A stretch of DNA of 64,000 nucleotides from Jiangella endophytica. GTDB taxonomy: Bacteria > Actinomycetota > Actinomycetes > Jiangellales > Jiangellaceae. This document shows positions 60,329-64,000 of this stretch, in pieces (the stretch's first letter is position 1; every line of letters starts with the position of its first letter). A model generated the notes under the pieces. That model searched no databases, was not told the DNA's origin, and was given only the letters and a program-made list of their open reading frames with translations. The translations under genes and the position numbers were made by a program. The DNA is taken from assembly GCF_003427025.1 (NCBI RefSeq), contig NZ_QVAI01000025.1, forward strand, positions 1 through 64,000, in the 5' to 3' direction.

Positions 60329-60939
60329 GCGCCCACCCCCACGACCGGGCGGCCGGACCGCGGGCGGACGTCGTCCATGTGCTCGACGATGTGATCGATG
60401 AAGCCGTAGGCCAGCGCTTCGTCGGCGGTGTACCAGCGGTCGCGCTGGCTGTCCGCCTCGATCCGCTCCGGCGACTGGCCGGTGTGCTCCGCCGTCAGCG
60501 CCGTCATCAGCGCGCTCGTGCGAGCCAGCTGCTCGGAGTAGATCTCGATGTCCGCCGCCGTTCCGCCGAACCCGGCCGAGCCCTGGTGCATGAGCACCTG
60601 CGCGTGCGGCAGGCTGAACCGTTTGCCCGGCGTGCCGGCGGTGAGCAGGAACTGCCCCATGCTCGCCGCCAGCCCCATCGCCAGTGTGCTGACGTCGTTC
60701 GGCACCAGCCGCATCGTGTCGTAGATCGCCAGGCCGGCGCTGACCGAGCCGCCGGGGGAGTTGATGTAGAGGCTGATGTCGCTGCGCGGGTCCTCCGCCG
60801 ACAACAGCAGCAGCTGCGCGCAGAGCCGGTTGGCGATCTGGTCGTCGACCTCGCTGCCCAGGACGATGATCCGTTGGTGGAGGAGCCGGGTGGCCAGCTG
60901 GTCGTCCAGCGTCCCGGTGATCGGTCCCGCGTTCGTCAC
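60325..60939 (-). CDS. clpP: ATP-dependent Clp protease proteolytic subunit ClpP (active type)
   Basis: A 204-residue ClpP with a complete triad: catalytic Ser in [12 protein letters not shown], His in [10 protein letters not shown], and Asp in [12 protein letters not shown]. The handle and head motifs are normal ([40 protein letters not shown]). It should form rings of seven subunits, probably mixed with the inactive partner, and load onto ClpX or ClpC. GTG 60939 is used because AGGGAGAACGCC precedes it; a frame extension to 61017 lacks a ribosome site. It is the first gene of the pair, controlled most likely by the ClgR/PopR-like protein. Confidence 0.9.
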   Translation of the reverse strand: MTNAGPITGTLDDQLATRLLHQRIIVLGSEVDDQIANRLCAQLLLLSAEDPRSDISLYINSPGGSVSAGLAIYDTMRLVPNDVSTLAMGLAASMGQFLLTAGTPGKRFSLPHAQVLMHQGSAGFGGTAADIEIYSEQLARTSALMTALTAEHTGQSPERIEADSQRDRWYTADEALAYGFIDHIVEHMDDVRPRSGRPVVGVGA

Positions 60940-61048
60940 GGCGTTCTCCCTGCTCTCAGCGGTGTTCAGGTGGTCCTGACACCGATCATCGGCAGCGTGG
61001 GAGAGCCGCTCCAACACAATCTGCTGGCAGCAGAGGCGGGCGGCCGGA

Positions 61049-61267
61049 TCAGCCGCGGCGGCCCCAGACGAGGTACGCGATGGGGCCGGTGGGCTGGACG
61101 GCCAGCGCGGGCCACCACAGCGCCTTCGGCCCGCGGACCTGGGTGGACGGACGGCGCGCGAGGTCGGCCGCCGCGAGCGCCGTGAGCACCAGCTCGGCGG
61201 TGCCCAAGGCGACGATCGCGGTGCGCTGGGCGGTGGTGAGATCGCTCCACCGCCGGGTCGACGTCAT
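61049..61267 (-). CDS. small membrane protein, PLDc-N-like
   Basis: A 72-residue protein with two helices (TAIVALGTAELVLTALAAAD and KALWWPALAVQPTGPIAYLV) and the RRPSTQVRGPKALWW signature of the phospholipase-D N-terminal (PLDc_N) motif, ending in VWGRRG. These small proteins occur in many actinobacteria; function unknown. It is 12 bases below the DHFR-family gene on the same strand and could be co-transcribed. Confidence 0.72.
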   Translation of the reverse strand: MTSTRRWSDLTTAQRTAIVALGTAELVLTALAAADLARRPSTQVRGPKALWWPALAVQPTGPIAYLVWGRRG

Positions 61268-61279
61268 GGTCGGACGCTA

Positions 61280-61879
61280 TCAGCGCAGACGGTCGTAGGT
61301 GAGGTAGATCGCGCCGGACTCCGACGTCGCCAGGTCGGCCAGCGACCACGAGCTGCGCGGGACGCCGTCCTCGAACAGCCGGGCACCGCCGCCGACCAGC
61401 TCGGGGCAGAGGTTGAGGGTCAGCCGGTCCACCTCGCCGGCGTCGAGCAGCGTGCGGATGATGCTGACGCTGTTCTGGATGACGATGTCGCCGCCGGGCT
61501 GGTCGCGCAGCCGGCGCACCTCGGTGGCCGGGTCGTTCTCGGCCAGCCGGGAGTTCTGCCACGGGGTCTCGGTGAGCGTCGTCGAGAACACCACCTTCTT
61601 GACGGTGTCCAGCCAGCGGGCCAGCGTGCGGTCGCGGGGCTCGGCGTTCTCGTCCCGAGCGACGGCCGGCCAGTAGCCGCCGAAGCCCTCGTAGTTCTTC
61701 CGGCCGAGCAGGATCGTCGTGGCGGTGGTGGTCATCCGGACCGACTGGTCGCGCTGCGAGTCGGTGACCGCGTGCGGCGCCACCCAGCTCATGTCGTACT
61801 CCCCGCCGGGGCCGTAGTAGCGGCCGTCGAGCGAGAGGGACAGGTTGGCGACGACCCGGCGGTTGGTGGTCTCGGTCAT
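61280..61879 (-). CDS. dihydrofolate-reductase-family (RibD C-terminal-like) protein
   Basis: A 199-residue RibD_C/DHFR-fold protein: VVANLSLSLDGRYYGPGGEY, TTTATTILLGRKNYEGFGGY, KKVVFSTTLTETPWQNS and LCPELVGGGARLFEDG. It uses NADPH to reduce an unknown, probably non-folate, substrate. ATG 61879 begins the fold (TETTNRRVVANLSLS). It is divergent from the regulator at 62004 with 124 bases between. Confidence 0.83.
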   Translation of the reverse strand: MTETTNRRVVANLSLSLDGRYYGPGGEYDMSWVAPHAVTDSQRDQSVRMTTTATTILLGRKNYEGFGGYWPAVARDENAEPRDRTLARWLDTVKKVVFSTTLTETPWQNSRLAENDPATEVRRLRDQPGGDIVIQNSVSIIRTLLDAGEVDRLTLNLCPELVGGGARLFEDGVPRSSWSLADLATSESGAIYLTYDRLR

Positions 61880-62003
61880 GATCGGCTCCTTCGGTTCGGC
61901 ACCTCGGTTCGGCGCCTCGGTCGTGTCGACGAATCGATCGTGTCGCGGCCGGGCGGCCGGAACATCTGCCAGGTGGCCGATCTGTGGTGCGACACTGCTG
62001 GGG

Positions 62004-64000
62004 ATGTCCGACATCGGCCACCTCCCACCCGAGCTGTCGTCGTTCGTCGGCCGGGCCGCCGAGCTGGGCGCCGTCGGCGGCGGTGTGCGGGCGGGGCAGT
62101 TGCTGACGCTGGCCGGACCGGGTGGCTGCGGGAAGACCCGGCTGGCCGTCCGCGTCTGCCAGGACCTCGCGGCTGCCTGGCCGGCGGTGGTGTGGGCCGG
62201 GCTGGAGGACCTCCCGGAGGGTTCTGGCGACGGCGTGGCCGGTCGCGTCGCGGAGTCGCTGGACGTGCCGCTCCCGGACGGGCCCGATCGTGCGGCGGCG
62301 CTGGCGCATGCGCTGCGGGAGCGGCGGCTGCTGCTGGCGCTGGACAACTGCGAGCACGTGGTCGACGGCGTCGCCGAGCTCGCCGCCGCGCTGCTGGCCC
62401 GCTGCCCGGAAATCGCTCTGCTGGCCACCAGCCGGGCCTCGCTCGGCGTCGTGGGGGAGCGGGTCTGGCGGGTGCCGCCGCTGGATCTCGCCGACGCCCT
62501 GGACCTCTTCCTCGACCGCGCCGGCGCGACCGGCGACGCGGCGGCGACGGCGGGCGCCCGGCGGGTCTGCGACCGGCTGGACCGGCTGCCGCTCGCGTTG
62601 GAGCTGGCCGCCGGCTGGGCCGGGACGCTGTCGCCGGCGCAGATCGCCGACTCCCTCGCCGACCCGTACGCGCTGCTCGACGGTGGCGCGCGGACGGCGG
62701 CGTTCCGGCAGCGGACGCTGGAGTCGTCGATGCGGTGGAGCCACTCGCTGCTCGACGACGACGAGCGGGTGCTGTTCCGGCGGCTGGCCGTGTTCGAGCC
62801 GGGGTTCGCCGCGGACGCCGTCGTGGCCGTCGGCGGGCTGCCCGGGCCGTCGTTGCTGAAGGCGCTGCGCGGGGTGATCGACAAGTCGCTGGTCGTCGCG
62901 GACGCGACCGGCCCGGTGGCGCGGTACCGCCTGCTCGGCGTCGTCCGGGCGTACGCGCAGGCGCGACTGGACGAGGCGGGCGAGACCGCCGCCGTCCGCG
63001 ACCGGCACCTCGGCCACGGCCTGACCCGGCTGGCCGAGCTGGCACCGCTGCTGGACACCGACCGCGACGCCTGGCGCCGCGCCGTCGGGGCCGAGTACCC
63101 GAACCTGCGCGCCGCCGTCGAGTGGGGCCTGAGCCGCGACGACGCGACCGGCGGGCGGCGGCTGGCGGCCGGGCTGGCCTGGCTGTGGCACCTGGAGGCG
63201 CGCGGCACGGAAGGGCTGGTCCTGCTGCGGCGGGCGGCGGAGCGCGGTGCCGGCGAGCGGACGCCGTTGCAGGCCCAGGTGCTGACAGCGCTCGCACTGG
63301 TCGCCGACACCGCCGTGCCCGGCGGCGACGGCTACCGCGCGGCCCACGAGGCGCTGGCGCTGCTGACGGACCCGGGGGTCGTGTCGGGCGTCGGCGCGGG
63401 GGTCGGGTCGGGCGGCGGCGCGGGGGTCGGGTCGGGCGGCGCTGTGGCGGGGACGGAGCCGCTGGCGCGGTCGCTGGTGGCGATCGGCTGGGTCGGGATC
63501 GACCTGGACCGCGCCCGGGCCGAGGCCGTCCGGTCCCGCGACGATGCTCGGGCGGCCGGCGTCGGGTTCGTCGCCGACGCGGCGGAGGCGCTGATCGCCC
63601 TCGTCCACCTGCTCCGTGACCAGCACCGCGACGCCGTCGCCCACCTCGATCCGGCCGTCGCCGGGCTGCTGGCCCGCGGCGATCGGGGCACGGCGTCGTC
63701 GGCGTTGAGCTGGCTGGCCGCCAGCACCGCGCAGCTGGGCGACGTCACCGGGGCCGCCGAGCTCGCCGAGCGCGCCGTCGCGACCGCCCGGCCGCTGCAC
63801 GACTTCCACCGCATCGCCATCGCCGCCGCGACGCTGGCCGAGCTGCGCACCATGCAGGGCCGGCCGGACGAGGCCGCCGCCGTCCTGGCGCCGATCGACG
63901 AGATCGCGTCGGGCGCCGATGCGGCGCCGTACCTTCCCGGATGGGAGCGCGCCCACGCGTTCGTCGCGCTGAGGCAGGGCCGCGCCGCCGACGCCGTCGA
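62004..64000 (+). CDS. AfsR/MalT-like NB-ARC ATPase regulator, 3' end cut by window edge
   Basis: A frame of at least 665 codons running off the right edge. It begins without a DNA-binding domain: MSDIGHLPPELSSFVGRAAE leads into Walker A GPGGCGKTRL (~37-46) and Walker B LLLALDNCEH (~110). An ARC-type helical stretch follows (LDLFLDRAGATGDAAATAGA), then the winged helix (ESSMRWSHSLLDDDERVLFR) and TPR-like helices from ~420. A GC-rich insertion codes GAGVGSGG twice (63393-63440). LuxR-type or other DNA-binding parts would be C-terminal, outside the window. Its ligand and targets are unknown; the divergent DHFR-family gene is a candidate. Confidence 0.83.
   Translation, partial: MSDIGHLPPELSSFVGRAAELGAVGGGVRAGQLLTLAGPGGCGKTRLAVRVCQDLAAAWPAVVWAGLEDLPEGSGDGVAGRVAESLDVPLPDGPDRAAALAHALRERRLLLALDNCEHVVDGVAELAAALLARCPEIALLATSRASLGVVGERVWRVPPLDLADALDLFLDRAGATGDAAATAGARRVCDRLDRLPLALELAAGWAGTLSPAQIADSLADPYALLDGGARTAAFRQRTLESSMRWSHSLLDDDERVLFRRLAVFEPGFAADAVVAVGGLPGPSLLKALRGVIDKSLVVADATGPVARYRLLGVVRAYAQARLDEAGETAAVRDRHLGHGLTRLAELAPLLDTDRDAWRRAVGAEYPNLRAAVEWGLSRDDATGGRRLAAGLAWLWHLEARGTEGLVLLRRAAERGAGERTPLQAQVLTALALVADTAVPGGDGYRAAHEALALLTDPGVVSGVGAGVGSGGGAGVGSGGAVAGTEPLARSLVAIGWVGIDLDRARAEAVRSRDDARAAGVGFVADAAEALIALVHLLRDQHRDAVAHLDPAVAGLLARGDRGTASSALSWLAASTAQLGDVTGAAELAERAVATARPLHDFHRIAIAAATLAELRTMQGRPDEAAAVLAPIDEIASGADAAPYLPGWERAHAFVALRQGRAADAV
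63393..63440 (+). repeat. in-frame 24-base tandem duplication in the AfsR-like gene
   Basis: Two identical copies (63393-63416 and 63417-63440) each code Gly-Ala-Gly-Val-Gly-Ser-Gly-Gly. The unit lies between TPR-like helices and looks like a flexible linker grown by slipped replication. Confidence 0.8.

Noticed and set aside
60966-63956. An open frame of nearly 1000 codons antisense to the DHFR-family and AfsR-like genes.
   Set aside because: It is low-complexity Arg/Gln/Ala-rich text with no start signal; the opposite strand has clear Walker motifs.

Overview
The window is chromosomal DNA from a very GC-rich actinobacterium. The evidence is GC-dominated third codon positions, many GTG starts, an F420-type LLM oxidoreductase and an F420/FMN-type split-barrel protein, a ClgR/PopR-like regulator next to a clpP pair, sugar ABC importers without their own ATPase, and Tat and lipoprotein signal peptides. 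The family or genus cannot be fixed from sequence alone. No rRNA, tRNA, CRISPR array, insertion sequence or phage gene was seen. Most of the window is a soil- or plant-type saprophyte's carbohydrate toolkit, in compact clusters each with its own regulator.

Layout. 1-1039: start of a secreted beta-propeller protein that runs off the left edge. 1155-7989: flavin split-barrel protein, then a sugar cluster (PGDH_C-type dehydrogenase, LacI regulator, SMP-30 lactonase, extended SDR, GH78 alpha-L-rhamnosidase). 7986-17030: small membrane protein, two TetR/hydrolase pairs with palindromic operators, a beta-helix lipoprotein, an AroE-like dehydrogenase, a polytopic membrane protein and a coupled operon of three membrane-anchored proteins. 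17102-17949: CBS-BON protein plus a small membrane protein. 18063-25181: a complete fructan-to-fructose locus, with a secreted GH32 levanase/inulinase carrying a CBM66-like tail, an FrcBCA-type ABC importer, a divergent LacI repressor and a PfkB fructokinase; two perfect palindromes lie between the divergent genes. 25182-28936: ECF sigma factor with its YCII (DGPF) partner, and two paralogous lipoproteins flanking an SMR efflux/TetR pair.

29401-36744: sugar ABC importer, FGGY kinase and class II aldolase in one overlapping operon, followed by a LacI regulator and a class II FBP-type aldolase. 36809-37939: a small degraded region with a collapsed vapBC-like remnant, an apparently intact mazEF-like pair and a broken TetR gene. 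38059-51672: a large glycan module. Two secreted proteins (Tat beta-helix, beta-propeller) and a phosphotriesterase-family protein lie on one side of a GntR/UTRA regulator; a ROK kinase, SIS protein, SDR, FAD oxidoreductase, ABC importer and 2-hydroxyacid dehydrogenase lie on the other. An AT-rich motif recurs upstream of the first gene of the window and of this module, which suggests a shared regulon.

51761-64000: a 975-residue secreted alpha/beta hydrolase, methylglyoxal synthase, DUF937 protein, a monooxygenase-fold protein, DUF1761, an AHSA1/SRPBCC protein, a phosphotransferase, an LLM oxidoreductase, a ClgR/PopR-like regulator with an Ala-Ala C-terminus, and two coupled clpP genes. One clpP keeps its triad; the other has Glu and Asn in place of the catalytic Ser and Asp. 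The window ends in a PLD-N-like protein, a DHFR-family protein and an AfsR/MalT-like ATPase regulator cut by the right edge.
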